From: Balanoglossus misakiensis
Taxonomy: Eukaryota > Hemichordata
Length of the DNA stretch: 64,000 nt
Direction: 5' to 3'
Assembly (NCBI GenBank): GCA_040954595.2
Contig: CM082592.2
Coordinates: 1,984,001 to 2,048,000 of the forward strand
Shown piece after piece: positions 1 to 10,749 of the stretch. A program made the position numbers and the translations under genes. Position 1 is the first letter of the stretch. Each line of letters opens with the position of its first letter. The notes under the pieces were generated by a model. The model ran no database searches. It was not told the DNA's origin and saw only the letters and a program-made list of their open reading frames with translations.

Positions 1-72
1 GATCGACCTTTCATAGCTTATAAGGCAAGTGGGATGAAAAAAAAATGTGGTTTGTTTTGTTCTGCAAAAAAA

Positions 73-990
73 GAGGTATACCAAATAATATCATTAGAAT
101 TCTATCTGTTGTGTTAAACTTATTTACATTACAGGCACTGTAAATATACCCGAAAACAAGTTGCCACAAGGATTGAATTGTCTGGCAGCACACAAGCAAA
201 TGATACACGTCTTCGGGGGGAAATGTGCAGAAGTCACAAGTAGGACTAAGGATTTTGCCTGCTTTGTAAAGACGAAGGTTACAAAAAACTGCGTTGTGAC
301 AAATGAGATAATCCAGATCACCTAGGTAGTTATCCTTGAAATTTGTGTAAACCTTACTAAAATCAAAGTTTGGCAGGTGGAAAAGCCAATACTGAACACC
401 CGTGGGCACTGTTTTTCTCAGATGTCGAGCAATTGTAGTAATGTGTCTAACTTTAAGAGAATGGAAAGGAACACGTTGATTATGAGCATTAACAATAAAG
501 AGAGACGGGTTTTTGTCCACTTTGTTATAATTTTTGTAATTACTCTGCAGAATATCATGCCACTTTTGAGGAATTGAATTGAGGATAATATGGTACTGCT
601 TCTCAACAGTATTGCTTGTGGGAGTGTAGGGATGGGCCAATGAAACCATGTCACGAATTGCATCAACAGGTAGGAACCCAGGAATGACCTCGTATAACAA
701 ATCTCTGATTTCAACAATGCCAGCTGAGCTGAACAGTTTTATGATCGGCAGAGGGCGCCCTTCAACACTTGTAATGAAGGGGTTGTGAAACATGGGTTCA
801 TTGATAATTTCATCGTAGGAAATTGGTTGTGCACGTGAATACCTGAAAAGATGCGACCAAGACTGAAAAAGTTCCCTGTAGAATGTAGAACACTGGCGTA
901 AGTTGGCAGTATAAAGTAACATTTTAAAAGTGTCAACACCACAATTGAGATTGAGATACTTATTTAAGTTGTAGGTGACAAACAACTTGA
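73..990 (-). mobile_element. Tx1/L1-type LINE 3' fragment in 5S spacer (short type, copy 1)
   Basis: Encodes the C-terminal part of LINE ORF2, open from the spacer ATG at about 1042 to 11. The sequence includes a Cys/His zinc-binding cluster near the end (C-D-F-C, then H and C in a spaced CxxC...HxxxxC arrangement) as in the post-RT region of L1/Tx1 elements. No RT catalytic domain is present in this truncated piece. The 3' end is fused to spacer without a LINE stop codon or poly(A). The spacer segment starting GCAGAACAAAACAAACC flanks it on both sides, as a target site duplication would. Confidence 0.75.
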
Positions 991-1129
991 AAAAATGTGG
1001 TTTGTTTTGTTCTGCAAAACAGTGGTTTTGGAATTCAGACATTTGCAGAAAAAGGAAAAAACGGAAACTTGCGATAAAAAATATTACCCTTCCGTCTACA
1101 CTTTAATGGAAAATTGGGGAAAATATTAA

Positions 1130-1247
1130 GCCTACAGCACGTAGTATTCCCAGACGGTCTCCCGTCCAAGTACTAACTATGCCCAACGCAGGTTTGCTTC
1201 GGTGATCAGACGAGAACCGGCTTATTCTACGTGGTATGGCCGTAGGC
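1130..1247 (-). rRNA. 5S rRNA-like gene, full length copy 1
   Basis: This is 118 nt on the minus strand, beginning GCCTACGGCCATACCAC and ending GTGCTGTAGGC. Typical animal 5S termini (helix I pairs perfectly) are present, as are loop and box C sequences such as GTTAGTACTTGGA and GGGAGACCG. Helices II, III and V differ from the vertebrate and sea urchin sequences but remain mostly paired. Internal control region box C is well kept, while box A is diverged. A TTTT run about 8 nt past the 3' end could serve as a Pol III terminator. It could be a functional 5S variant, a 5S-derived repeat, or a pseudogene of recent origin. Structure retention favours past or present function. Confidence 0.75.
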
Positions 1248-1405
1248 GAAGGATTGTTGAAATTCTCCTGCTATGAACCCGAATGCTACACCATTGAACA
1301 CGTATCCCTACTTGGCCAATTTTAGTGGGTAACCGATCGACCTTTCATAGCTTATAAGGCAAGTGGGATGAAAAAAAATGTGGTTTGTTTTGTTCTGCAA
1401 AAAAA

Positions 1406-2323
1406 GAGGTATACCAAATAATATCATTAGAATTCTATCTGTTGTGTTAAACTTATTTACATTACAGGCACTGTAAATATACCCGAAAACAAGTTGCCAC
1501 AAGGATTGAATTGTCTGGCAGCACACAAGCAAATGATACACGTCTTCGGGGGGAAATGTGCAGAAGTCACAAGTAGGACTAAGGATTTTGCCTGCTTTGT
1601 AAAGACGAAGGTTACAAAAAACTGCGTTGTGACAAATGAGATAATCCAGATCACCTAGGTAGTTATCCTTGAAATTTGTGTAAACCTTACTAAAATCAAA
1701 GTTTGGCAGGTGGAAAAGCCAATACTGAACACCCGTGGGCACTGTTTTTCTCAGATGTCGAGCAATTGTAGTAATGTGTCTAACTTTAAGAGAATGGAAA
1801 GGAACACGTTGATTATGAGCATTAACAATAAAGAGAGACGGGTTTTTGTCCACTTTGTTATAATTTTTGTAATTACTCTGCAGAATATCATGCCACTTTT
1901 GAGGAATTGAATTGAGGATAATATGGTACTGCTTCTCAACAGTATTGCTTGTGGGAGTGTAGGGATGGGCCAATGAAACCATGTCACGAATTGCATCAAC
2001 AGGTAGGAACCCAGGAATGACCTCGTATAACAAATCTCTGATTTCAACAATGCCAGCTGAGCTGAACAGTTTTATGATCGGCAGAGGGCGCCCTTCAACA
2101 CTTGTAATGAAGGGGTTGTGAAACATGGGTTCATTGATAATTTCATCGTAGGAAATTGGTTGTGCACGTGAATACCTGAAAAGATGCGACCAAGACTGAA
2201 AAAGTTCCCTGTAGAATGTAGAACACTGGCGTAAGTTGGCAGTATAAAGTAACATTTTAAAAGTGTCAACACCACAATTGAGATTGAGATACTTATTTAA
2301 GTTGTAGGTGACAAACAACTTGA
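1406..2323 (-). mobile_element. Tx1/L1-type LINE 3' fragment in 5S spacer (short type, copy 2)
   Basis: Copy of the short-type LINE piece, one 1333-bp unit downstream. The flanking spacer direct repeat of about 25 bp (GCAGAACAAAACAAACCACA plus T-run) is intact at both joints, at about 1380-1405 and 2324-2350. The ORF is open across both joints, from a spacer-encoded start MSEFQNHCFAEQNK to the downstream spacer, giving a chimeric frame of 355 codons. No promoter evidence is visible. Confidence 0.75.
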
Positions 2324-2462
2324 AAAAATGTGGTTTGTTTTGTTCTGCAAAACAGTGGTTTTGGAATTCAGACATTTGCAGAAAAAGGAAAAAACGGAAA
2401 CTTGCGATAAAAAATATTACCCTTCCGTCTACACTTTAATGGAAAATTGGGGAAAATATTAA

Positions 2463-2580
2463 GCCTACAGCACGTAGTATTCCCAGACGGTCTCCCGTCC
2501 AAGTACTAACTATGCCCAACGCAGGTTTGCTTCGGTGATCAGACGAGAACCGGCTTATTCTACGTGGTATGGCCGTAGGC
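2463..2580 (-). rRNA. 5S rRNA-like gene, full length copy 2
   Basis: This copy lies 1333 bp from copy 1 and appears identical in sequence. It has the same intact helix I, box C and downstream TTTT run. It sits upstream (minus sense) of the LINE piece at 1406-2323. Confidence 0.75.
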
Positions 2581-2738
2581 GAAGGATTGTTGAAATTCTC
2601 CTGCTATGAACCCGAATGCTACACCATTGAACACGTATCCCTACTTGGCCAATTTTAGTGGGTAACCGATCGACCTTTCATAGCTTATAAGGCAAGTGGG
2701 ATGAAAAAAAATGTGGTTTGTTTTGTTCTGCAAAAAAA

Positions 2739-4076
2739 GAGGTATACCAAATAATATCATTAGAATTCTATCTGTTGTGTTAAACTTATTTACATTACAG
2801 GCACTGTAAATATACCCGAAAACAAGTTGCCACAAGGATTGAATTGTCTGGCAGCACACAAGCAAATGATACACGTCTTCGGGGGGAAATGTGCAGAAGT
2901 CACAAGTAGGACTAAGGATTTTGCCTGCTTTGTAAAGACGAAGGTTACAAAAAACTGCGTTGTGACAAATGAGATAATCCAGATCACCTAGGTAGTTATC
3001 CTTGAAATTTGTGTAAACCTTACTAAAATCAAAGTTTGGCAGGTGGAAAAGCCAATACTGAACACCCGTGGGCACTGTTTTTCTCAGATGTCGAGCAATT
3101 GTAGTAATGTGTCTAACTTTAAGAGAATGGAAAGGAACACGTTGATTATGAGCATTAACAATAAAGAGAGACGGGTTTTTGTCCACTTTGTTATAATTTT
3201 TGTAATTACTCTGCAGAATATCATGCCACATTTGAGGAATTGAATTGAGGATAATATGGTACTGCTTCTCAACAGTATTGCTTGTGGGAGTGTAGGGATG
3301 GGCCAATGAAACCATGTCACGAATTGCATCAACAGGTAGGAACCCAGGAATGACCTCGTATAACAAATCTCTGATTTCAACAATGCCAGCTGAGCTGAAC
3401 AGTTTTATGATCGGCAGAGGGCGCCCTTCAACACTTGTAATGAAGGGGTTGTGAAACATGGGTTCATTGATAATTTCATCGTAGGAAATTGGTTGTGCAC
3501 GTGAATACCTGAAAAGATGCGACCAAGACTGAAAAAGTTCCCTGTAGAATGTAGAACACTGGCGTAAGTTGGCAGTATAAAGTAACATTTTAAAAGTGTC
3601 AACACCACAATTGAGATTGAGATACTTATTTAAGTTGTAGGTGACAAACAACTTGAATTTGTGTACATAATCTTTATCCTGTAATTTACACAACCACTTG
3701 AGACGAAGTGCTGGCACTTTGTCTTGAATATTTGTGATTTTTAGTCCCCCATCTTGAATGTCGGAAGTGATGACATCATATTTCACCCTGTGATGACCTT
3801 AGCTCAAGAAGAAATTACAGATCATTCAAAATTTGTATGTGTTGCTGAGGCAAAGAAACAACAGATGCCCGGTACCAAAGAGTAGACGTAACAAGGGAGT
3901 TGATTAGAAGGGTTTTCCCTTTGTACGACAAATGACCAAGATTTCAGAATTCTACAGATGTTTTGAATGCGCTGAGCCCAATTGAAATCATCTGCAACTG
4001 ACTTGTCATGACTCAGCATGACACCAAGAATGACCAGGCCATCCGGTTGAAGCTTAACAGGTAAAGGGCAGTCAGT
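2739..4076 (-). mobile_element. Tx1/L1-type LINE 3' fragment (long type, copy 3)
   Basis: Shares its 3' joint and nearly all sequence with copies 1 and 2 but extends about 420 bp further upstream. It covers the post-RT region with GGLKITNIQDKVPALRLKW and NWAQRIQ motifs typical of L1/Tx1 ORF2. The reading frame is interrupted near 3790-3820. The upstream joint is to 5S nt 38 at 4077. The long and short types probably derive from one insertion by recombination, or from two events. Confidence 0.75.
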
Positions 4077-4114
4077 ACGAGAACCGGCTTATTCTACGTG
4101 GTATGGCCGTAAGT
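4077..4114 (-). pseudogene. 5S rRNA-like gene truncated at nt 38
   Basis: Only the first 38 nt of the 5S sequence remain, up to GGTTCTCGT, and they are then fused to LINE sequence starting ACTGACTGCCC. The shared CGT at the joint is microhomology between 5S and LINE. The first bases are mutated (ACTTACGGC instead of GCCTACGGC). The fusion removes box A, the intermediate element and box C, so the gene cannot be transcribed as a 5S. Confidence 0.75.
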
Positions 4115-4270
4115 GAAGGATGCTGGAATTTTTCCTGCTATAAACCCGAATGCTACACCATTGAACACGTATCCCGACTTGGCCAATTTTAGTGGGTAAC
4201 CGATCGACCTTTCATAGCTTATAAGGCAAGTGGGATGAAAAAAATGTGGTTTGTTTTGTTCTGCAAAAAA

Positions 4271-7119
4271 GAGGTATACCAAATATTATCATTAGAATTC
4301 TATCTGTTGTGTTAAACTTATTTACATTACAGGCACTGTAAATATACTCGAAAACAAGTAGCCACAAGGATTGAATTGTCTGGCAGCACACAAGCAAATG
4401 ATACACGTCTTCAGGGGGAAATGTGCAGAAGTCACAAGTAGGACTAAGGATTTTGCCTGCTTTGTAAAGACGAAGGTTACTAAAAACTGCGTTGTGACAA
4501 ATGAGATAATCCAGATCACCCAGGTAGTTATCCTTGAAATTTGTGTAAACCTTACTAAAATCAAAGTTTGGCAAGTGAAAGAGCCAATACTGAACACCCG
4601 TGGACACTGTTTTTCTCAGATGTCGAGCAATTGTAGTAATGTGTCTAACTTTAAGAGAATGGAAAGGAACACGTTGATCATGAGCATTAACAATAAAGAG
4701 AGACGGGTTTTTGTCCACTTTGTTATAATCTTTGTAATTACTCTGCAGAATATCATGCCACTTTTGAGGAATTGAATTAAGGATAATATGGTACTGCTTC
4801 TCAACAGTATTGCTTGTGGGAGTGTAGGGATGGGCCAATGAAAACATGTCACGAATTGCATCAACAGGTATATAGGAACCCATGAATACGATGCTGAAGT
4901 TAGTGTCGGTTTCGGATTCAGTTTCGGATTCGGTTTCGGATTCGGGTACGAGAGACTGAAAATAGTTAAGCATTTTCGAGCGACCATCGCGGTTTGGCAT
5001 CTGCAGTACGAGTATGAAAATAACTCTGTAAAAATATGAATATATTTGATGTTATGTATGATATTTTTGGCACCAAAACACTGTTTTTTCACATCGGAAA
5101 TTGTTAAATACGTATTTTATTATCGAAAAAACATACTTCGATGATAGAAAGAAAATATTTTGTAATTTTCGGTTTGAATAAACATCTTTTGGGTGAGAAA
5201 AATGTCATACATAATAAGTACAGATTAAATCAAATTTATTCGTGTTTTAGTAAATTAATTTTCATTCTCGTACTGCAGATGCCAAACCGCGATGGTTGCC
5301 CGTAAATGCTAAACTACTTTCAGTCTCTCCAACACGAATCCGAAACCAAATCCGAAACTTAATCCGAAACCAAATCCGAGTCTTACTTCAGTATCGTCCC
5401 AGGAGTGACCTCGTATAACAAATCTCTGATTTTGACAATGCCAGCTGAGCTGAAAAGTTTTATGATCGGCAGAGGGCGCCCTTCAACACTTGTAATGAAG
5501 GGGTTGTGAAAAATGGGTTCATTGATAATTTCATCGTAGGAAATTGGTTGTGCACGTGAATACCTGAAAAGATGCGACCAAGACTGAAAAAGTTCCCTGT
5601 AGAATGTAGAACACTGGCGTAAGTTGGCAGGATAAAGTAACATTTTAAAAGTGTCAACACCACAATTGAGATTGAGATACTTATTTAAGTTGTAGGTGAC
5701 AAACAACTTGAATTTGTGTACATAACCCTTTGAGGGACAATTTATGAAATGACCAAGATTTCAGAATTCTGCAGACTTTTGGAATGCGCTGAGCCCAATT
5801 GAAATCATCAGCAACTGATTTGTCATGACTCAACATGACACCAGGAATGACCATGCCATCCGGTTGAAGCAGGACAGGTAAGGGGCAGTCAGTACGTCCT
5901 CTATTGTTTCCTATCCACATCAAAGCACTATTGTTCAAATTAACCTTTGACCCAGAAGCTTTACCGTAATCACAAAAAACCTGATACGTTTCGCGGATAG
6001 AATGGTCATCGCTAACGGTAAGTGTGGTAACGGTGAGGAAGATACAGTACTGCCAGGAATTTGAATACCATGTATGATGTGGTTACGCTGAATAGCGGCA
6101 TTTAGAGGCCAAGCCGACAGCACGTACAACATTGCTGACAGCGGGCACCCTTGTCTGACACTTCGTTTAATTAACACCGAGTCAGACAAAAACCCGTTAA
6201 TTTTTACATTACGTATAACCTGGTTGTACAGTATCGAAATCCATTAAACAAAATTGTCACCGAACCTGAACGCCCTCTGTGTGTTAAGCAAATACTTGTG
6301 ATCAACACGATCAAAGGCTTTCATCTGATCAAATTTCAGAATGGCACCTGAACAGATACTGGACTCAACATGATGAATAAGATCTCCCATACAGAAAACA
6401 TTGTCCACAATGTCACGACCTGGGACACAGCAAGTTTGATCTGGGCTGACAATGGAGGGCCTAATTCTATTGAGCCTTATGGCAAGTGTTTAAGCAAGAA
6501 TGTTGTAATCACAGTTGAGGAGGGTTATAGGGCGCCAATTTTTAATGTAACGGGGGTCACTGTCTGCTTTAGGGATTAAGGTAATAAGACCAGTTTTCCA
6601 CCCATCGGGGAGAATGTTATTGGAGTAAATACAGTTGAAAATGTCAAGCAAATCCTCTTTGATATCTTCCCAAAAGTGAAGATAAAATTCGTACGGTAAA
6701 CCATCAGCGCCTGGGCTTTGATTATGAATACATTTAGAGAGGGCAAAGGTCACCTCTTCTACCGAAGACTCTGAATCGGCGACAGCGCACTCCTCATCAG
6801 AAACAGTATTTGTGATGTAACTAAGGAAAGTATTTTGAAGTGCAAGATCACAAGGCTCAGTGTTATAAAGCTTAGAGTAAAATGCATGAGCTTCTGAAAT
6901 TATATCAGTGATGTCGGTGAGAATTTCATTGTTGTCATAATTAAGGATTTGATGCATTTTTTTCCTGCTTAGACTTTTCGAGGTTAAAGAAAAACCGAGT
7001 GGATTTCTCACCCTCCTCATACCACTGAATCTTGGAACGGATTAAGGCCACCTGGGTTTCTAAGGAAATAATGTTGTCAAGGTCTTCTTGAATGATATGT
7101 GCATTAATAAGATCATAGT
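4271..7119 (-). mobile_element. Tx1/L1-type LINE, longest fragment with RT domain (copy 4)
   Basis: The longest LINE piece, minus strand. From the 5' side it shows the endonuclease-RT linker (EEGEKSTRFFFNLEK, about 6980-7040), RT fingers (SPGADGLPYEFY and NWRPITLLNCDYNILA, about 6490-6720), motif A (KAFDRVDH, about 6310), RQGCPLSAMLY (about 6130-6170), an altered catalytic motif C reading VSDD (about 6010) and the post-RT region. These are established L1/Tx1-clade landmarks. Frameshifts and stops break the ORF (near 6060, 6240 and 6490), an internal deletion lies near 5725-5740, and a 515-bp TIR element sits at 4883-5397. The element is dead. The apurinic endonuclease and ORF1 are missing. 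Confidence 0.8.
4883..5397. mobile_element. 515-bp non-autonomous TIR element with subterminal repeats
   Basis: This segment interrupts LINE copy 4. Terminal inverted repeats of about 105 bp can be aligned: left ACGATGCTGAAGTTAG, right (reverse complement) ACGATACTGAAGTAAG, continuing through an iterated GGTTTCGGATTC-type 12-mer to CTGCAGATGCCAAACCGCG. The uninterrupted LINE copies show the empty site, and CCCA (4879-4882 and 5398-5401) appears duplicated. The interior is A/T rich and noncoding. The superfamily is not recognised. Confidence 0.65.
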
Positions 7120-7149
7120 CGGCTTATTCTAAGTGGTATGGCCGTAGGC
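7120..7149 (-). pseudogene. 5S rRNA-like gene truncated at nt 30
   Basis: The first 30 nt of 5S (GCCTACGG to AAGCCG) are joined to LINE sequence ACTATGATCTT, which is the most 5' LINE sequence visible in this array. The joint differs from the CTCGT joint of the other truncated copies, so it was an independent event. Confidence 0.7.
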
Positions 7150-7276
7150 GAAAGATGCTTGAATTTCTCCTGCTATAAACCTGAATCCTACACCATTGAA
7201 CACGTATCCTGACTTGGCCAATTTTAGTGGGTAACCGATTGACCTTTCATAGCTTATAAGGCAAGTGGGATGAAAA

Positions 7277-8133
7277 AACACCAACAGCACTGTTTCCTCT
7301 TTTCCGGGTAGAACTAAATGTATGCCTGTCTGTTTACATTGCAATCTCTGGTGTTGTCTGAACGAAGACATGCATCACAGGAAAACGCTCGTGCCAGCTT
7401 TCACGTCTCATGTCGTATTTAACTGACATCGCAGAGAAGCCAATGCTGCAGCTGTCAGCGTGAAACTAAGACTCTGGGAGACTGGTCAAATATGGGAGGA
7501 GCCCATCCCATGACATTTGAAAACTTCCTGGTACGAGACTTGCTTGTCCATGTCGCGACTTGATCGCGATTGCAGCTACAAGCTGCAAATTTGTGTTAGG
7601 GAATAATAACTTCCCTGTCACAAAACGAGTTCACTGCAAGGTAACACAAATAAAAGAGGAATTTCGTAATTTTACTATTTAGTAAAAAATAAAAAATATG
7701 TACTTTTCCGATTACCCGACCTACCCTAATTTTACCCCACTGACCCTAAAGTTTTTAGCGTTAGTAAACTCGGAAGTAAAAATAACGATGTCAAATATAC
7801 AACATTTTTATGGAAATCACGCGAGAACTATGATGTCATTCTTCTACACTACGCCGGCCAGGGAAATAAACAAACATTGCAAATCCCCTGCCTACCTACC
7901 CTATTTTTTGAAAACCATGTAATCATATATTTTTGGCTTTATTTGTAATGGGTAGGAACTCCGAACGTTACTCATCCTGTCCGTCAAGTTTTTATACCTT
8001 GATGACTTAAGACTCACATGCAGTCGATGTGTATACAGATGATCACTTTATATATATTGTTTATTCGGTAAATATAGGCCACCGGCCTTCCTTACAATCG
8101 ATACAGTAAACATACAGACCAACTTTAGGTCAG
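7277..8133. other. No gene seen; dispersed repeat at 7690-7870
   Basis: Non-coding by inspection. The stretch 7690-7870 (starting near TTTTCCGATTACCCGACCTA) recurs in diverged form at 52455-52640, so it belongs to a dispersed repeat family with no recognised ends. Nothing else could be assigned. Confidence 0.5.
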
Positions 8134-8147
8134 CTATACATTACACG

Positions 8148-10743
8148 TTACTGCACATTTATAATATCTTGTAGCAAATTTTCCCTTAGTTTGAAACTGT
8201 AAAAAATAAACTTTATAATAGTACTGGGATGTTGAGAACTTAGGATATTTATAAATTTTGCTTCTGTTGGTATGGCATGACAGTAAGAAGGAAGAAAACG
8301 TTTCCTCAAGTCCTCGTATATGGGGCAAACTAAACAAAAATGAAATTCGTTTTCTATTTGATTTGTACTACATAACTGGCAAACTCTGTCTTCCCTTGGA
8401 ATATTTTCAAATCTACCACTCTCTATACGCAAATTGTGATTTGACACTTGAAATTTACATAAAGTCCTTCTGAATATCTCCACATTAATAACACCTAAAT
8501 ACTTCTCAAATACAAGATTATTTTTAAAAAGTCGAAATGTATCTAACTTCGAGGTATTGAGCAGGCTTGTTTTCCATTGTTGGAAGCCAATATCAAAAGA
8601 TCTCTGTTTAAATACAGATAAAAAGAAGCATTCATCACCTACGGCTTGCATGTCCCATAAGTTTGTAGCAAACGCTTTACATTATAAGCCCAACAATTGT
8701 AGCCCTTTTCGGCCATTTCATATTGACATCTTAATATATGTGGCATTATCACTATGTAAAAGTTTCAACCAATATTTAACAATGCGGGACAGTCTCGTAA
8801 CTCGCAAAGGCACTCTACCAAGTTCCCAGAGAACAGCAGAGTTGCATGTTTTAGTGCCAACATTTAAAATAAATTTGCAACAAAGACTATGCACAGTTTC
8901 CACATCAGAACCCTCGTGAAAGCCCCAAACTTCGCAACCATACACAAGGATTGGTAAAATTTTACAGTAGAAAATTCTAAGTGCAATATTAACGTCTACA
9001 TTCTTAAAGAGGCTGAGGTATTGTTTAATACCGTACATCACAATTTTAGCATGTTTCGCAAATTTCTCTTGGGCGCTAGACCATATACCCGAACGAGAGA
9101 ATTGTAAGCCAAGATAATTAAAATAAGAGACTATTTCTACATTTTTACCATCTAAATACCATTTTTCACAGTTTTTTAGTCTCCCCTTTCCTAAATACCA
9201 TGACTTTTGTCTTTATTGAATTAACTTTTAACTTCCATTTTTTGCAGTAAATACTCAGTTTATTGAGTTGCCTTTGCAACCTGTGCTTTTTCAAAATCGA
9301 TAAAGGCACAGTATAACTCCATTTTATGCTTAACTAAATACTTCCATACTGTAGTGTCTAAAATAAAAATATTATCAGTGGTGCTACGATATTTTCGGAA
9401 TTCAGCCTGTGCTTGTGAAATAGGGCAGTTAGCTTCAATAAACTCAGAAATTCGCTTGTGCATAATGTTACATAAAACCTTACTGGCAACAGGAAGTAAT
9501 GTAATCCCTCTATAGTTACCAACAGAATCACGAGAACCTTTTTTGTGAAGAGGGACGATCATACCTTTTACCCATTCTATTGGAAAATTACCTGAATTCA
9601 AAATTGCATTACAAAGTTTCAACATGTGACCGGGGGTTGATTTACCTACTTACCTGTGACAGGGGGGATTGACTTACTTACTTACCTATGTGACCGGGGG
9701 TTGATTTACCTACTTACCTGTGACAGGGGGGATTGACTTACTTACTTACCTACATACGTTGAGGGCGCTATACACACATATATAGGACCGCACTACTAGG
9801 TCATTCATTATCTGACCTGTGCTCTTTCATTTTGTTACCTGTATGTGTAGGTGAGTTTACCTTTTACAATCCACTTTAGATAGTGCTAAATATAAGCCAT
9901 CCAAATATTTGAATACCTGGTATTGCTTTAGTTGATATTTATAGTTGTAGTGGGGGAATTTACTTTATTCTTCTTTAGTTATTTATACTTGTTTTTGGCA
10001 TTTAAAAATGTGGTGATGTGTGCTTCATGACCGATTCAACTTAACTCATGTAACAGATTCATTATCTGACCCGTGCTCTTTCATTTTGTTACCTGTATGT
10101 GTAGGCCTACCTGTGCTGTACTATATGTAATGTATGACTTATACGGCCGAAATAAAAAGTTGAACCACCAGAAGTGACAACCACAATTTTTCCGAGCATG
10201 GTGTATTATTTGCTGACCCTAAATGGGCAAGCTTCACAAACAGAATCTCTTTAAATTCACGACTGCTATACTTAAAGAATTCTACAGGGATTCCATGGAA
10301 CCCCGCAGCTTTACCCAGCTTTAATTTCTGGATTGACCAGTCAACTTCATCCATTGTGATCTCGTCATCCAGTATACTAGTGTTTATAGAACTGTCATCA
10401 ACTGAATTACTATTTACAAAATCTTCTGAAGAAAATGAATTATTAACAAATTCGTCAACTTCTTGGTAAAAATCCGAAAAGTTATCGTCTATATTTCTTG
10501 GGGTATTAAACAGTACTCAATCCATTCCTGTGGTGAAATAGTATCCGGAGCACAGGGAGTGTAGGGTCTCAACATCGACAAGAATCGTTTAGAGTTGGTA
10601 TCCTTGGCAGCTTCAGCAAAGTTCTTCTGTTTCAAGATGTCGTAGCTTTTCTTTTTTTGTCTTAACGTGTCACGATAGTTACGTTGTTTAGCGTTAAAGT
10701 CACTGTAAGAAGTTGCACTAAGCATACATTTGTGTATTTTCAA
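8148..10743 (-). mobile_element. CR1-like LINE, inactivated and interrupted
   Basis: A series of minus-strand ORF pieces in LINE order. Linker to RT N-terminus: 10489-10743 and 10139-10354 (KLGKAAGFHGIPVEFFKY). RT fingers/palm: 9260-9625 (IVPLHKKGSRDSVGNYRGITLLP is the recognisable region, ending at IDFEKA). Then YCKKWKLKVN and thumb (ILVYGCEVWGF, 8718-9041). C-terminal tail with a Cys/His motif: 8148-8651 (CQLCS...NEFHF). The catalytic F/YADD box is missing because sequence between IDFEKA and the thumb is deleted. A roughly 510-bp foreign stretch (9626-10138) splits the RT. CR1/L2-group assignment rests on the YGxEVWG and C-terminal motifs. No activity is possible. Confidence 0.75.
9625..10138. 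repeat. Insert in CR1-like LINE with 64-bp tandem repeat and 55-bp direct repeat
   Basis: Two tandem copies of a roughly 64-bp unit (TGTGACCGGGGGTTGATTTA..., starting at 9625 and 9689) are followed by a pair of roughly 55-bp direct repeats around ATTATCTGACC(T/C)GTGCTC at about 9807 and 10060. This suggests a small unclassified inserted element. Its ends could not be defined. Confidence 0.5.
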
Positions 10744-10749
10744 AGCTCT

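Larger units (their letters stand above)
1..7276 (-). repeat. Left 5S rDNA/LINE composite tandem array
   Basis: Head-to-tail array read on the minus strand. Each unit has a 5S rRNA-like gene, an A/T-rich spacer and a 3' fragment of a Tx1/L1-type LINE lodged in the spacer. The period is exactly 1333 bp for the first units: matching landmarks fall at 124, 1457 and 2790. The third and fourth LINE pieces extend further upstream and are joined to truncated 5S genes at 4077 and 7120. The array ends at 7276, where the spacer stops at an A-run and unrelated DNA begins. Adjacent units differ by only a few bases, which implies very recent duplication or gene conversion. The array continues beyond the left edge of the window. 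Assembly of such repeats is error-prone, so copy number is uncertain. Confidence 0.85.

Noticed and set aside
124-1042. Shadow ORFs (60-138 codons) in other frames of the LINE pieces
   Set aside because: They recur only because the LINE fragment recurs; no independent coding evidence.
1-7276. 5S-derived SINE (SINE3-like) instead of 5S rDNA
   Set aside because: Head-to-tail spacing with a constant spacer (381 bp between 58266 and 58647), complete 3' half of 5S and no tRNA- or LINE-type SINE tail repeated at dispersed sites; kept only as an alternative.
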